Assembly (NCBI RefSeq): GCF_037026715.1
Contig: NZ_JBANCG010000002.1
Coordinates: forward strand, 434,001-498,000
Direction of reading: 5' to 3'
Origin: Breoghania sp037026715
Lineage (GTDB): Bacteria > Pseudomonadota > Alphaproteobacteria > Rhizobiales > Stappiaceae
DNA length: 64,000 nucleotides
Shown: positions 32,387-40,663 of the stretch, piece after piece
Position numbering within the stretch: the first letter of the stretch is position 1
How the letters are laid out: every line of letters begins with the position of its first letter
Position numbers and translations under genes: made by a program
Notes under the pieces: generated by a model
Told to the model about the DNA's origin: nothing
The model's input: the letters and a program-made list of their open reading frames with translations, nothing else
The model's database searches: none

Positions 32387-33461
32387 GGCCGGCTCGGCCT
32401 CGAAGGACATCTGGCCGGAGCCGATCCGCGCCGCCTTTTTCCGTCAGGCAGGCTCCTGTCGCGATCTCGGTTCGCCCTTCATGGGCGAGTTGATGGAGAT
32501 GTTCGCGCGAGAGGGCCTGCCCGAGGGGGCATTGCGAACGCGGCTCGTCGAATGGACAGGCGAGCCGTCGGCGAAGGGGGACGCCGTGCCGCTGCGCCTG
32601 GCCGGTGCGTTGCATCGGCTCGTCCTCGACGGCGCGGCGCCGGAGCTTGCCGCCTGCTATCCCGTGCAGGCGGCCGGGTTCGACGCCGACCGGCTGCGCG
32701 CCGCGCTGGCGGTCGTGGTTCCCGCGCATGAGCGGTTTCTTTGCGATTACCTCGAAAGCCCGCCGCAGACCAACGAGGTGCGTCGTTCCTCGATGGTGAT
32801 GGCGGGGCTGATGGAGATTGCAGCGGCGACCGCCTTGCCGCTGAGCCTTCTGGAAATCGGCTCCAGCGCCGGGCTCAACCTGTGTCCCGATCTTTATCGC
32901 CACGAGATGAAGGACGTCGTCGCAGGCAATCCCGCCGCGCCCTTGACGCTGGCACCCGAATGGCACGGCCCTAGGCCCCTGGCCGTCGTGCCAAGGATCG
33001 CCACACGACGGGGCTGCGATCACAACCCGCTCTATCCCGGCCGGGAGGATGACGTCCTGCGCCTGAAATCCTACACCTGGCCCGATCAAATCGACCGGAT
33101 GGAGCGGCTTGAAAAGGCGCTTGCAGTGGCAAGCGGTGCTTCTCTGGACGTCGAAAAGGCGGATGCGCTTGACTGGCTGGAGCGCCAGCTTGCACGGTCA
33201 GAACCGGGCCGGTGCCAGGTCGTCTATCATTCCATCGTGCTGCAATATCTGCCGGATGCCGACAGGGAGCGGTTTGCGGAGATCGTGCAGAAGGCGGGGC
33301 AGCGGGCGGGCAAGGCGTCTCCGTTGGCGTGGCTGGCAATCGAGGCTGACGGCAATACGCCTGGCTGCGCCGTCAAGCTTGCCCTGTGGCCGGACGGAGA
33401 GATCAGGACGTTGGCACGCGCAGATTTCCACGGACGGTGGATTCGCTGGGGGGAGGCGTAG
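32379..33461 (+). CDS. DUF2332 family protein
   Basis: A 360-residue DUF2332 protein, the usual family length. It contains the segments FFRQAGSCRDLGSPFMGELM, SPPQTNEVRRSSM, LSLLEIGSSAGLNLCPDLY and VVYHSIVLQYLPD. The LLEIGSSAGLN stretch looks like motif I of SAM methyltransferases, so a methyltransferase-type fold is plausible, but no activity is established. TTG 32379 is chosen as start because AAGGAA lies about 8 bases upstream and it overlaps the fumA stop; the next in-frame ATG is about 100 bases later and would cut conserved sequence. Confidence 0.8.
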   Translation: MGEAGSASKDIWPEPIRAAFFRQAGSCRDLGSPFMGELMEMFAREGLPEGALRTRLVEWTGEPSAKGDAVPLRLAGALHRLVLDGAAPELAACYPVQAAGFDADRLRAALAVVVPAHERFLCDYLESPPQTNEVRRSSMVMAGLMEIAAATALPLSLLEIGSSAGLNLCPDLYRHEMKDVVAGNPAAPLTLAPEWHGPRPLAVVPRIATRRGCDHNPLYPGREDDVLRLKSYTWPDQIDRMERLEKALAVASGASLDVEKADALDWLERQLARSEPGRCQVVYHSIVLQYLPDADRERFAEIVQKAGQRAGKASPLAWLAIEADGNTPGCAVKLALWPDGEIRTLARADFHGRWIRWGEA

Positions 33462-33495
33462 GACCGTCTCGAGGGATGGACCGCACAACGACAGC

Positions 33496-33512
33496 CCGCA
33501 AATCCCTTGCGG
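33496..33512. terminator. Short hairpin between convergent DUF2332 and epimerase genes
   Basis: CCGCAA (33496-33501) and TTGCGG (33507-33512) form a perfect 6-bp stem with a 5-base loop in a 65-bp convergent gap. No T-run follows, so termination strength is doubtful. Confidence 0.3.
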
Positions 33513-33526
33513 TACGGTATCCCGCC

Positions 33527-34504
33527 TCAGACAAACTCGCCGCTCGGCTCCGCCGCCTGCCAGCGCCGGAGCGCTTCTTCCAGGTCCGTCTCGTATTCGT
33601 AGCCCATCGCCGGCAGAACGCCCGGGACCACGTTGGTGGAGTGGACGAGCTTCATCACCCGCGCCCGGTTGACCGAGGTCTTCTTGCCCAAAAGCCCCAG
33701 CATCTCGAAGGCGAGACCGCCCGCCAGCATGACGGGAAGCGGGACCACGCCGAGGGGTGCCTTGAAACCGGCCACCTTGCGGAACGCGTCGCAGATGTCT
33801 TCCGTCGTATAGCGCTCGCGGTAGGCGAAGTTGAAGGTGATCTCCGGCTCCTCGCGCTCAAGCGCGAAATCTAGCATGCGCAGCAACTCGCCCACATAGC
33901 CGCAGGCCTTGATCGTTTCCTTGCGGCCCGGATAGACCATACGGCCCTTTTTCAGGAGCCCGGCGAGCCGGGTGAAGTTGCCGCCCTCGCCGGGACCGAA
34001 GACGACCGCCGGCCGCACGATGCGCAGGTGTCGTTCCGCATCGGCGCGGGCCCACGCGCGATGGATCTCCTCCGCCTGATACTTGGAGCGGCCATAGGCG
34101 GAGTTGGGCTCGAGCGCGCCGGTTTCGTCCTTCGGTTCCTCGCAGGGGCCGTAGACGGAAATGGAGGAGGTGAAGACCATCGTCTTGCAGCCGGCGGCGC
34201 GGGCGTAGTCGCACACATGCGTCGCGCCCAGAACGTTGGTCCAGTGGTACTCCCAGTCCTCGTAGCCCGGCGTGGTGTGGACCGCGGCCAGATTGTAGAC
34301 GACGGAGGCCGGGCCCAGCGCCGCGGCGTCGATCGTCTCGCGCACGTCGCAGGTCAGGTACTCGACGCCGGCGACGGTGCGTTTCGGGGCACGGATGTCG
34401 GCCGAAATCACGCGGGCATGCTTTCCCCCGGCCACGAGGTGCGCAAGCAGATGCGAGCCGATGAAACCGGCGCCGCCGAAGACGATTGCGGTGGAAGAGG
34501 GCAT
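33527..34504 (-). CDS. NAD-dependent epimerase/dehydratase family protein
   Basis: A 325-residue extended short-chain dehydrogenase. It has the NAD-binding VFGGAGFIGSHL (G-x-x-G-x-x-G), an acidic residue at the end of beta 2 (ISADIRA), and the catalytic S-x-x-Y-x-x-x-K set (TSSISVYGP; AYGRSKYQAEE). FGPGEGGNFTRLAGLL and the later YVGELLRMLDFAL belong to nucleotide-sugar or sterol-type epimerases. The substrate is unknown. ATG 34504 (MPSSTAIVFGG) is preferred because the Rossmann motif starts a few residues later. No strong ribosome binding site is visible. It is downstream of xerD on the same strand. Confidence 0.85.
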   Translation of the reverse strand: MPSSTAIVFGGAGFIGSHLLAHLVAGGKHARVISADIRAPKRTVAGVEYLTCDVRETIDAAALGPASVVYNLAAVHTTPGYEDWEYHWTNVLGATHVCDYARAAGCKTMVFTSSISVYGPCEEPKDETGALEPNSAYGRSKYQAEEIHRAWARADAERHLRIVRPAVVFGPGEGGNFTRLAGLLKKGRMVYPGRKETIKACGYVGELLRMLDFALEREEPEITFNFAYRERYTTEDICDAFRKVAGFKAPLGVVPLPVMLAGGLAFEMLGLLGKKTSVNRARVMKLVHSTNVVPGVLPAMGYEYETDLEEALRRWQAAEPSGEFV

Positions 34505-34645
34505 GGAGGTGTTGCTGTCCCGTTCGCAGTGGTCAAGCCAGGAATATCGGCAAACTCTTTCGATACTCTTGAGAAAAACGACAGGACGCGCGTTATCGGG
34601 CGGTAGGTTGCTTCGGGCGCGGCGGGGCGGCACACGGCAGCCGCG

Positions 34646-35584
34646 TCACCCCTTCTTGCGCTTTGCCAGCGGGTGATGCTCGTCAACCAGCTTGCGCAGG
34701 CGTTCGTCCAGCACGTGGGTATAGATCTGCGTGGTGGAGATGTCCGCATGGCCCAGCAACTGCTGAACGATCCTGAGATCCGCGCCGTTCTGGAGAAGGT
34801 GGCTCGCGAACGCGTGACGCAGGACGTGGGGCGAGATTTTCGACGCCTTGATGCCGACGCCGGCCGCCAGCGCCTTCAGATCGCGCGCGAAGGCCTGGCG
34901 GGTGAAATGGCCGGTTTCGCCGAAGGAGGGAAACAGCCAGGGACTGCCCGCAAAGGCACCGGCGGCGTTTCTGAGAGCGGTGTAGTCGCGCATGGCGGCG
35001 CTTGCGCGGTCCGACAGAGGCACCATCCGTTCGCGCCCGCCCTTGCCGCGCACGATGATCATTTCCGCACCCGGCCGCGTCGCTCCGATCGGCAGGCTGA
35101 CCAGTTCGGAGACGCGCAAGCCCGTGGCATAGAGCAGCTCCAGCATCGTGTAGAGCCGGTGGGCGCGAAGCTGGCGGGCGACGCTCTCGCCGCCGAGCGA
35201 GGCGTTGAAGCGCGCCGCCTCGATCAGCCGGTCGACCTCCGCCTCGCTGAGGGTTCCCGGCAGGCTCTTGCGCGCCTTGGGCGCCGCGATCGGCCCGGTC
35301 GGATCGTCCCCGCGCAGGTTTTCCGAATACAGGAATTTGCAGAACTGGCGCAGCGCGGAAAGCCGGCGCGCCTGTGTGGAGGCGGCAAAGCCGCGGGCGG
35401 TGAGGTCGGAGAGATAGGCGGATATGTCTTCGCTCGACGCCTCGGCGGCATCCTTGCCCGTCGTCGCCAGAAAGCCCGCGAAATCATCGAGGTCGCGGCG
35501 ATAGGCCTCCAGCGTGTTGAGCGCGACGCCCCGCTCCACCGCCAGCATCTCCAGAAAAGTCTCGATCAGATGGGCCGAACTCAA
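34646..35584 (-). CDS. xerD: Site-specific tyrosine recombinase XerD
   Basis: A 312-residue tyrosine recombinase. The N-terminal SAM-like domain (FLEMLAVERGVALNTLEAYRRDL) is followed by the catalytic domain with the full R-K-H-x-x-R-H-Y set: ATGLRVSEL (Arg), RGKGGRERMVPL (Lys), SPHVLRHAFASHLL (His, Arg), LLGHADISTTQIYTH (His and nucleophile Tyr). It resolves chromosome dimers at dif together with XerC. The context (next to aroK-aroB, no mobile genes) matches the housekeeping xerD of Rhizobiales rather than an integrase. A tiny membrane-protein gene lies 28 bp upstream on the same strand. Confidence 0.93.
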   Translation of the reverse strand: MSSAHLIETFLEMLAVERGVALNTLEAYRRDLDDFAGFLATTGKDAAEASSEDISAYLSDLTARGFAASTQARRLSALRQFCKFLYSENLRGDDPTGPIAAPKARKSLPGTLSEAEVDRLIEAARFNASLGGESVARQLRAHRLYTMLELLYATGLRVSELVSLPIGATRPGAEMIIVRGKGGRERMVPLSDRASAAMRDYTALRNAAGAFAGSPWLFPSFGETGHFTRQAFARDLKALAAGVGIKASKISPHVLRHAFASHLLQNGADLRIVQQLLGHADISTTQIYTHVLDERLRKLVDEHHPLAKRKKG

Positions 35585-35612
35585 CTGTGTCTTCCCTGAC
35601 CTGATGCCGTTC

Positions 35613-35765
35613 TCAACGTCCCGCCCGGTCTATCCTGTCGGGCGGCAGCTGGACAGTGATATCGTGCGGGGTCGGCGTCACAAGGGTGCCGAGCGACCAG
35701 ACCGCCGCGTAGCCGAGCCCGCCCAGGACAAGGACAATGAAGAGATAGCGCGTCAGCGTCGGCAT
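35613..35765 (-). CDS. Small single-helix membrane protein, 50 aa
   Basis: MPTLTRYLFIVLVLGGLGYAA starts a 50-residue protein with one N-terminal transmembrane helix and a short periplasmic tail (TPTPHDITVQLPPDRID). GGAGA lies about 8 bases upstream of ATG 35765. The stop is 28 bp before the xerD start, so it is probably co-transcribed. Small proteins of this layout occur upstream of xerD in other Rhizobiales as far as I recall, which argues that it is real. Function unknown. Confidence 0.65.
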   Translation of the reverse strand: MPTLTRYLFIVLVLGGLGYAAVWSLGTLVTPTPHDITVQLPPDRIDRAGR

Positions 35766-36073
35766 GGATCGTTCTCCGCTCATGCCGGGCACGGCAGGCT
35801 TCGTCGGCATGGGGCACGCCCTAGCCCTTTTGCATTTTTTGAGCAAGCCCGCGCGCCTGGCAAGGTCGGCCTTCGCTTGCGAATGTGGATTCTTTCACAA
35901 GAGGCACCGGGCGGGGCTGATGGCCAAGCTTGACAGAGCGCCATGGCGTAGGCTCAAAGCTAGGGCGTACGCCCCGCAGCGCCGCTTGAAGCCGGCCCGC
36001 TTGAAGCCAGGCCCGCTTGAAGCCAGGCCAGGGGGCAAGTTCGAATGCGTCGAGTGACAAGGAGGGCTGCCGC
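35766..36073. other. Divergent intergenic region xerD-side / aroK, 308 bp
   Basis: It contains TTGACA (35930-35935), a candidate -35 box facing aroK with only a poor -10 (CTCAAA 17 bp later), and the three-unit tandem repeat listed separately. No gene is supported. The aroK ribosome binding site AAGGAGGG lies at 36059-36066. Confidence 0.4.
35983..36028 (+). repeat. Three-copy tandem repeat, 15-16 bp unit
   Basis: CGCTTGAAGCC-GGC, CGCTTGAAGCCAGGCC and CGCTTGAAGCCAGGCC start at 35983, 35998 and 36014. The copies are nearly identical in the presumed leader of aroK, 46-90 bp upstream of its start. A slippage origin is likely. Confidence 0.85.
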
Positions 36074-36712
36074 GTGAGCGTGGCCGATCCGGCGACGGGG
36101 GACCGGGGGTCCCACGGCAGGAAGAACGTGAAGTCCGATCCGGCCAGCGGGCCGGATACGGATGACGTGCGCGAGCGGCTGGGTGCGCGCACGATCGTGC
36201 TCGTCGGCATGATGGGCTGCGGCAAGTCCAGCGTCGGCCGGCTGCTGGCCGCCCGGTTGAAGCTGCCTTTCGTCGACGCCGACACCGAGATCGAACTGGC
36301 CGCCAATCTCACGATCCAGGAGATCTTCGCCCGCCACGGCGAGACCTATTTCCGCGCCGGCGAGCATCGCGTGATCGCGCGTCTGCTGGGGCAGGGGCCG
36401 CAGGTTCTGGCCACCGGCGGCGGCGCCTTCATGAACCCCGCGACCCGCGAGCTGATCGCGCAAAGCGGAATATCGGTCTGGCTGAAGGCGGATTTCGAGA
36501 CCCTGTTCGAACGCGTCAGCCGGCGCACCAACCGGCCGTTGCTGCAGACGCCGGACCCCGCAGGCGTCCTCAAGCGTCTGATCGCGCAGCGCGATCCCGT
36601 CTACGCCAAGGCGGATGTCTGCGTTGATTCGCGCAACGTCCCGCATGAACAGGTCGTCAGCGAGGTCGTGGCCGCCGTCGACGGTCACATGCGCCAGATC
36701 GATGAGCGATGA
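36074..36712 (+). CDS. aroK: Shikimate kinase
   Basis: A 212-residue enzyme with an unusual polar N-terminal extension of about 40 residues before the kinase core. The core has Walker A GMMGCGKSSVGRLLA, the shikimate-binding DADTEIE and FRAGEHRVIARLL, the GGGAFMNPATRELI loop and the lid arginines in RRTNRPLLQTPDP. It phosphorylates shikimate in chorismate synthesis. GTG 36074 is chosen because AAGGAGGG sits 8-15 bases upstream; no ATG start is available near the extension. aroB follows after 55 bp, forming the classical aroKB pair. Confidence 0.93.
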   Translation: MSVADPATGDRGSHGRKNVKSDPASGPDTDDVRERLGARTIVLVGMMGCGKSSVGRLLAARLKLPFVDADTEIELAANLTIQEIFARHGETYFRAGEHRVIARLLGQGPQVLATGGGAFMNPATRELIAQSGISVWLKADFETLFERVSRRTNRPLLQTPDPAGVLKRLIAQRDPVYAKADVCVDSRNVPHEQVVSEVVAAVDGHMRQIDER

Positions 36713-36767
36713 CCGATAGACCCAGAGCCGACGGATACGGAGCCGGCAATACGGAGAAGGTGGCGTC

Positions 36768-37907
36768 ATGACAGAATGTCTTGCGCAGGCGGAGGTGCGG
36801 CGCACCGTGCGCGTCGATCTGGGGGAACGCGGCTACGACATCGTGATCGGCGATGGCCTGATCGCGAAGGCCGGCGCGCGCATCGCGGCGCTGTTTCCCG
36901 GCGCCCGCGTCGCCATCGTCACCGACGAGACCGTCGCCGCGCATCACCTGCCGGCTTTCCTTGCGTCGCTGGAGGCGGCCGGCCTTTCCCACGAGACCTT
37001 CGTGGTCAAGCCCGGCGAGGGCTCCAAGTCCTTTCCCGTGTTTGAGGATCTTTGCGACAGGCTGCTCGGCGCGCGCCTGGAACGCGGCGACGTGGTGGCC
37101 GCGCTCGGCGGCGGCGTGATCGGCGATCTCGCCGGCTTCGTCGCCGGCGTCGTGCGACGCGGCATGCCTTTCGTGCAGGTGCCCACCACGCTTCTCGCGC
37201 AGGTGGATTCGTCCGTCGGCGGCAAGACCGGCATCAATACCCCGCACGGCAAGAACCTGATCGGCATCTTCAACCAGCCGGCGCTGGTGCTCGCCGACAC
37301 CTCGGTGCTGGACACGCTCTCGCCCCGCGACTTCCGCGCCGGTTATGCGGAGGTCGCCAAGTACGGGCTGATCGACGATCCCGACTTCTTCGCCTGGCTG
37401 GAGGCGCACTGGGCGGGCATCTTCGAAGGCGGGCCGGCACGCATCGAGGCAATCGCTCATTCCTGCGAGGCCAAGGCCCGCGTGGTGGCGGCCGACGAGC
37501 GCGAGGGCGGCGTGCGCGCGCTGCTCAATCTGGGCCATACCTTCGGCCATGCGCTGGAGCGCGGCGTCGGCTATGACGGCGCGCTGCTGGTCCACGGGGA
37601 GGGGGTCTCCATCGGCATGGTGCTGGCGCACCGCTTTTCCGTCGAACTGGGGCTTTGTCCGGCGGAAGACGCGGCGCGCGTGGAGCGGCATCTGGCGAAG
37701 GTCGGCCTGCCCACCCATATGTCGGACATTCCCGGGCAATTGCCCGGCGTGCCCGAACTGATGCGCTCCATTGCGCAAGACAAGAAGGTTTCGCGCGGCG
37801 CGCTCACTTTCATCCTCACCCGCGGCATCGGCCGGTCCTTCGTGGAGAAGGGCGTGGACCCGGCCGCGGTCGAAGGCTTTCTTGAGCGCAGCGGCGACAG
37901 GACGTGA
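36768..37907 (+). CDS. aroB: 3-dehydroquinate synthase
   Basis: A 379-residue NAD- and metal-dependent enzyme that makes 3-dehydroquinate from DAHP. Landmarks: the nucleotide-binding region RVAIVTDETVAAHHL, GGGVIGDLAGFVAGVVRRGM, PTTLLAQVDSSVGGKTGIN, the AEVAKYGLI segment, and metal ligands in LNLGHTFGHALE and LLVHGEGVSIGM. Length is standard. ATG 36768 has GGAGAAGG about 9 bases upstream. The stop codon overlaps the start of the CorC-type gene (TGATG), so the third gene is coupled to the aro operon. Confidence 0.95.
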   Translation: MTECLAQAEVRRTVRVDLGERGYDIVIGDGLIAKAGARIAALFPGARVAIVTDETVAAHHLPAFLASLEAAGLSHETFVVKPGEGSKSFPVFEDLCDRLLGARLERGDVVAALGGGVIGDLAGFVAGVVRRGMPFVQVPTTLLAQVDSSVGGKTGINTPHGKNLIGIFNQPALVLADTSVLDTLSPRDFRAGYAEVAKYGLIDDPDFFAWLEAHWAGIFEGGPARIEAIAHSCEAKARVVAADEREGGVRALLNLGHTFGHALERGVGYDGALLVHGEGVSIGMVLAHRFSVELGLCPAEDAARVERHLAKVGLPTHMSDIPGQLPGVPELMRSIAQDKKVSRGALTFILTRGIGRSFVEKGVDPAAVEGFLERSGDRT

Positions 37908-39235
37908 TGTTGGACAAGATTGACGGAGTGGTTGCAGCGATATCCGGGCTCGGCAGCGAGTTCTGGCTGACACTGGTCGCTATTCTGGTGCTTCTGGTGC
38001 TGTCCGGGTTCTTCTCGGGCTCGGAGACCGCGCTCACCGCGGCCTCCCGCGCCCGCATCCACCAGATGGAGAAGTCCGGCGACAAGCGCGCGACCATCGT
38101 CGCGAAGCTGATTTCCTCGCGCGAGCGGCTTATCGGCGCGCTGCTTCTGGGCAACAACCTCGTCAACATTCTGGCCTCCTCGCTCGCGACTTCGCTGTTC
38201 CTGTCGCTCGTTGGCGATGCCGGCGTCGCCTATGCGACGCTGGTGATGACGCTGATGGTGCTGATCTTTTCCGAGGTGCTGCCCAAGACATGGGCGATCG
38301 GCGATCCGGACCGCTTCGCGCTCGCCGTCTCGCCGATCGTGCGCGTCTGCGTTGCCGTGTTCAGCCCGCCGATTGCCGCGATCGAGATCCTGGTGCGCAA
38401 GCTCCTCAGCCTGTTTGGCGTGTCGGTGGAGGAGGGCGCGGACGTGCTTTCCGCGCGCGAGGAACTGCGCGGCGCGGTGGACCTGCAGCATCTGGAGGGC
38501 GGCCTCATCAAGGCCGACCGTGACAGGCTTGGCGGCCTTCTGGATCTGGCGGAGCTGGAAGTCTCCGACGTCATGATCCACCGCACCAACATGCAGACGC
38601 TGAACGCCGATGACGCGCCGGGCGATCTTGTCGATCAGGTGCTGGCGAGCCCCTACACCCGCCTGCCGCTGTGGCGCGAGAGCCCCGACAACATCATCGG
38701 CATCGTCCATGCCAAGGACGTGCTGCGTGCGGTGAAGGAAGTGGGCGGGGACATGTCGCGCCTCGACATGGAGCAGATCGCCACCCCGCCCTGGTTCGTG
38801 CCCGACACCACCTCGCTCCAGGACCAGCTCAATGCCTTCCTGAAGCGCAAGTTCCATTTCGCCATCGTCGTCGACGAGTACGGCGAGGTGATGGGCCTGA
38901 TGACGCTTGAGGACATCCTTGAGGAGATCGTCGGCGACATTTCCGACGAGCATGACGTGGTCGTGCAGGGCGTGCGCCCGCAGCCCGACGGCTCGGTGGT
39001 GGTGGACGGCTCCGTGCCGATCCGCGACCTGAACCGCGCGATGGACTGGGAACTGCCGGACGAGGAGGCGACGACCATTGCGGGCCTCGTCATCCACGAG
39101 GCGCGGATGATCCCGGAGGAACGCCAGGCCTTCACCTTCCACGGCTTCCGCTTCACGGTGCTGAAGAAGGAGAAGAACCGGATCACCCGGCTGCGCCTGC
39201 TGCCGCTGGCGAACGTGCTGAAGGCGGGCGAGTAG
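37907..39235 (+). CDS. HlyC/CorC (CNNM/CBS) family membrane protein
   Basis: A 442-residue protein. An N-terminal CNNM/DUF21 membrane domain has about four helices (FWLTLVAILVLLVLSGFFSGSE, with the signature S-G-x-F-S-G-S-E-T-A; LVNILASSLATSLFLSLVG). A CBS pair follows (about residues 220-345; DVMIHRTNM, FHFAIVVDEYGEVMGLMTLEDI) and then a C-terminal CorC_HlyC domain. Family members export Mg2+ or Co2+, though many are uncharacterised. ATG 37907 shares its A with the aroB stop codon, indicating translational coupling; this gene order is common in Rhizobiales. Confidence 0.92.
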   Translation: MLDKIDGVVAAISGLGSEFWLTLVAILVLLVLSGFFSGSETALTAASRARIHQMEKSGDKRATIVAKLISSRERLIGALLLGNNLVNILASSLATSLFLSLVGDAGVAYATLVMTLMVLIFSEVLPKTWAIGDPDRFALAVSPIVRVCVAVFSPPIAAIEILVRKLLSLFGVSVEEGADVLSAREELRGAVDLQHLEGGLIKADRDRLGGLLDLAELEVSDVMIHRTNMQTLNADDAPGDLVDQVLASPYTRLPLWRESPDNIIGIVHAKDVLRAVKEVGGDMSRLDMEQIATPPWFVPDTTSLQDQLNAFLKRKFHFAIVVDEYGEVMGLMTLEDILEEIVGDISDEHDVVVQGVRPQPDGSVVVDGSVPIRDLNRAMDWELPDEEATTIAGLVIHEARMIPEERQAFTFHGFRFTVLKKEKNRITRLRLLPLANVLKAGE

Positions 39236-39297
39236 CCGGGCCGCGAAGTGTCCCGGTTCCACCCTCTTGTGCACCGGCTTTGCGGAAAAATCCGAGT

Positions 39298-39558
39298 TCA
39301 GCCCGCACTGGCCTTGATCGCCAGCGCATGGACCCCATTTTTGAGTTCCTCGGCCAGCGCCTCGTTGACCATGCGGTGCGCTTCCACCCGGGACTTGCCT
39401 TCGAAGGCCTTCGATACCACCTCGACCCTGAAATGCGTTTCTCCCCCCTCCTTCCAGCCGGAATGGCCGGCATGCCGGTCCGACTCGTCGATCACGCCGA
39501 GCACCGTGGGAGCGAAGGCGCGGGTGAGTTTTTCCTCGATTCTGGTCTTGGTCGTCAT
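39298..39558 (-). CDS. bolA: BolA family protein
   Basis: An 86-residue BolA protein: KTRIEEKLTRAFAPTVLGVIDES, then HAGHSGWKEGGETHFRVEVVS and EGKSRVEAHRMVNEALAEEL, ending in VHALAIKA. BolA proteins pair with monothiol glutaredoxins to bind [2Fe-2S] clusters and affect morphology and stress responses. The conserved histidines (HAGH, THF and AHR) are present. It is convergent with the CorC-type gene and divergent from the J-domain gene across 166 bp. Confidence 0.95.
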   Translation of the reverse strand: MTTKTRIEEKLTRAFAPTVLGVIDESDRHAGHSGWKEGGETHFRVEVVSKAFEGKSRVEAHRMVNEALAEELKNGVHALAIKASAG

Positions 39559-39724
39559 CGTTGGTGCCCTTGTTGGTAACCCTGTCTGGGTAGCCTGACG
39601 TGAAACGTCCGATTATCCTCGGAGGATTCGTGCCGGCCGTTTCGATATAGTAGCGGGCCGCGCTCGTGCCATGGAGGCCGGCCGTGGCGCGGACACCCTT
39701 GTCACTGGATCAGTGTACGACGTG

Positions 39725-40330
39725 ATGAAACTCGATTCGAAGCTCTTCGACAGCATAAGGATCAAGCCGGACAAGGAGCGGCTGGAAGCGGAGAAGGTGC
39801 CCGGCTGCCAGTGGGAGGGGTGCACCCATCCCGGCACGCACAAGGCGCCGCGCGGGCGTGGCGCGGAAGGCCAGTACCTTCATTTCTGCATCGACCATGT
39901 CCGCCTCTACAACAAGAGCTACAACTATTTCGAGGGCATGGACGACACCCAGGTGCGCGCCTATCAGAAGGATGCGCTGACCGGCCATCGCCCGACCTGG
40001 AAGATGGGCACCAACAAGGGCCCCGACGAGCACAAGCCTTTCCGGCGCACCTGGAACGCCGATGCGCACGATCCGTTCGAGTTCTTCGACGGTAGCGAGG
40101 CGCCGCGGCGCGAACAGCCGCGACGGCGCAAGGTCAAGATCCTCGAGAAGCGCTCGCTGGAGACCCTCAATCTCGACGAGTATGCCGACAGCGCCGCCAT
40201 CAAGACGCGCTACAAGGAACTGGTGAAGCAGCTCCACCCTGATGCCAATGGCGGCGACCGCTCCACCGAGGAGCGCCTGCGCCAGATCATCCAGGCCTAC
40301 AACATCCTGCGCCAGTCCGGTTTGGTGTGA
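39725..40330 (+). CDS. J-domain-containing molecular chaperone
   Basis: A 201-residue protein. The N-terminal two-thirds has cysteine/histidine pairs (GCQWEGCTHPGTHKAP, LHFCIDHVRLYN) that could form a small zinc site. The C-terminal 65 residues are a J domain: LNLDEYADSAAIKTRYKELV, then K-Q-L-H-P-D with the essential H-P-D, and RLRQIIQAYNILRQ. J proteins stimulate DnaK-type Hsp70 ATPases; the client is unknown. ATG 39725 follows a usable ribosome binding site; the longer frame to 39671 is not supported. This gene is regularly found between bolA and cobS in Rhizobiales. Confidence 0.9.
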   Translation: MKLDSKLFDSIRIKPDKERLEAEKVPGCQWEGCTHPGTHKAPRGRGAEGQYLHFCIDHVRLYNKSYNYFEGMDDTQVRAYQKDALTGHRPTWKMGTNKGPDEHKPFRRTWNADAHDPFEFFDGSEAPRREQPRRRKVKILEKRSLETLNLDEYADSAAIKTRYKELVKQLHPDANGGDRSTEERLRQIIQAYNILRQSGLV

Positions 40331-40353
40331 GGGCGGGGCTGGTGTGAGGGCGG
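40323..40353 (+). repeat. Direct repeat over the J-protein stop codon
   Basis: TGGTGTGAGGGCGG occurs at 40323-40336 and again at 40340-40353. Both copies carry the TGTGA with the stop codon of the J-domain gene, so a 17-bp tandem duplication seems to have copied the gene end. Confidence 0.85.
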
Positions 40354-40663
40354 ACCTGCGGAGAGCGCGGGACGCGGGCGGGCGCTTCGCACAGCTGTCA
40401 CAAAAGGCGCTCCCGCAGTGCACACCGGCTCTGGAACTTTTCCGGATCATGGCCTAACCTGCGCCGAACGCCGCCCTCAAGACCGGGCGCGAGCGCGCCG
40501 GATCCGAAGGCCGGGAACCTGACGACAAGGGGACCTGACGGAGAGTCCGGCGGTTGAATGGCGCTCGAGCCCGACAAGCGCGCTTTCCCCGCCTGCGCCG
40601 GATGAGAGCCCCTAACAATTGACCTTGACCCCAGCCCGCGACAGACGGGCATGTGGAGGACCG
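40331..40663. other. Non-coding gap before cobS, 333 bp
   Basis: No supported gene and no cobalamin riboswitch that I can recognise upstream of cobS. Apart from the direct repeat at its left end it is high-GC with no strong terminator. The cobS ribosome binding site TGGAGGA lies at 40653-40659. Confidence 0.4.

Noticed and set aside
34646..35584. XerD as integrase of a mobile element
   Set aside because: It is in the housekeeping xerD-aro context, without attachment repeats, cargo or other mobility genes.
35983..36028. Tandem repeats as a CRISPR array
   Set aside because: Units of 15-16 bp abut without spacers and no cas genes are present.
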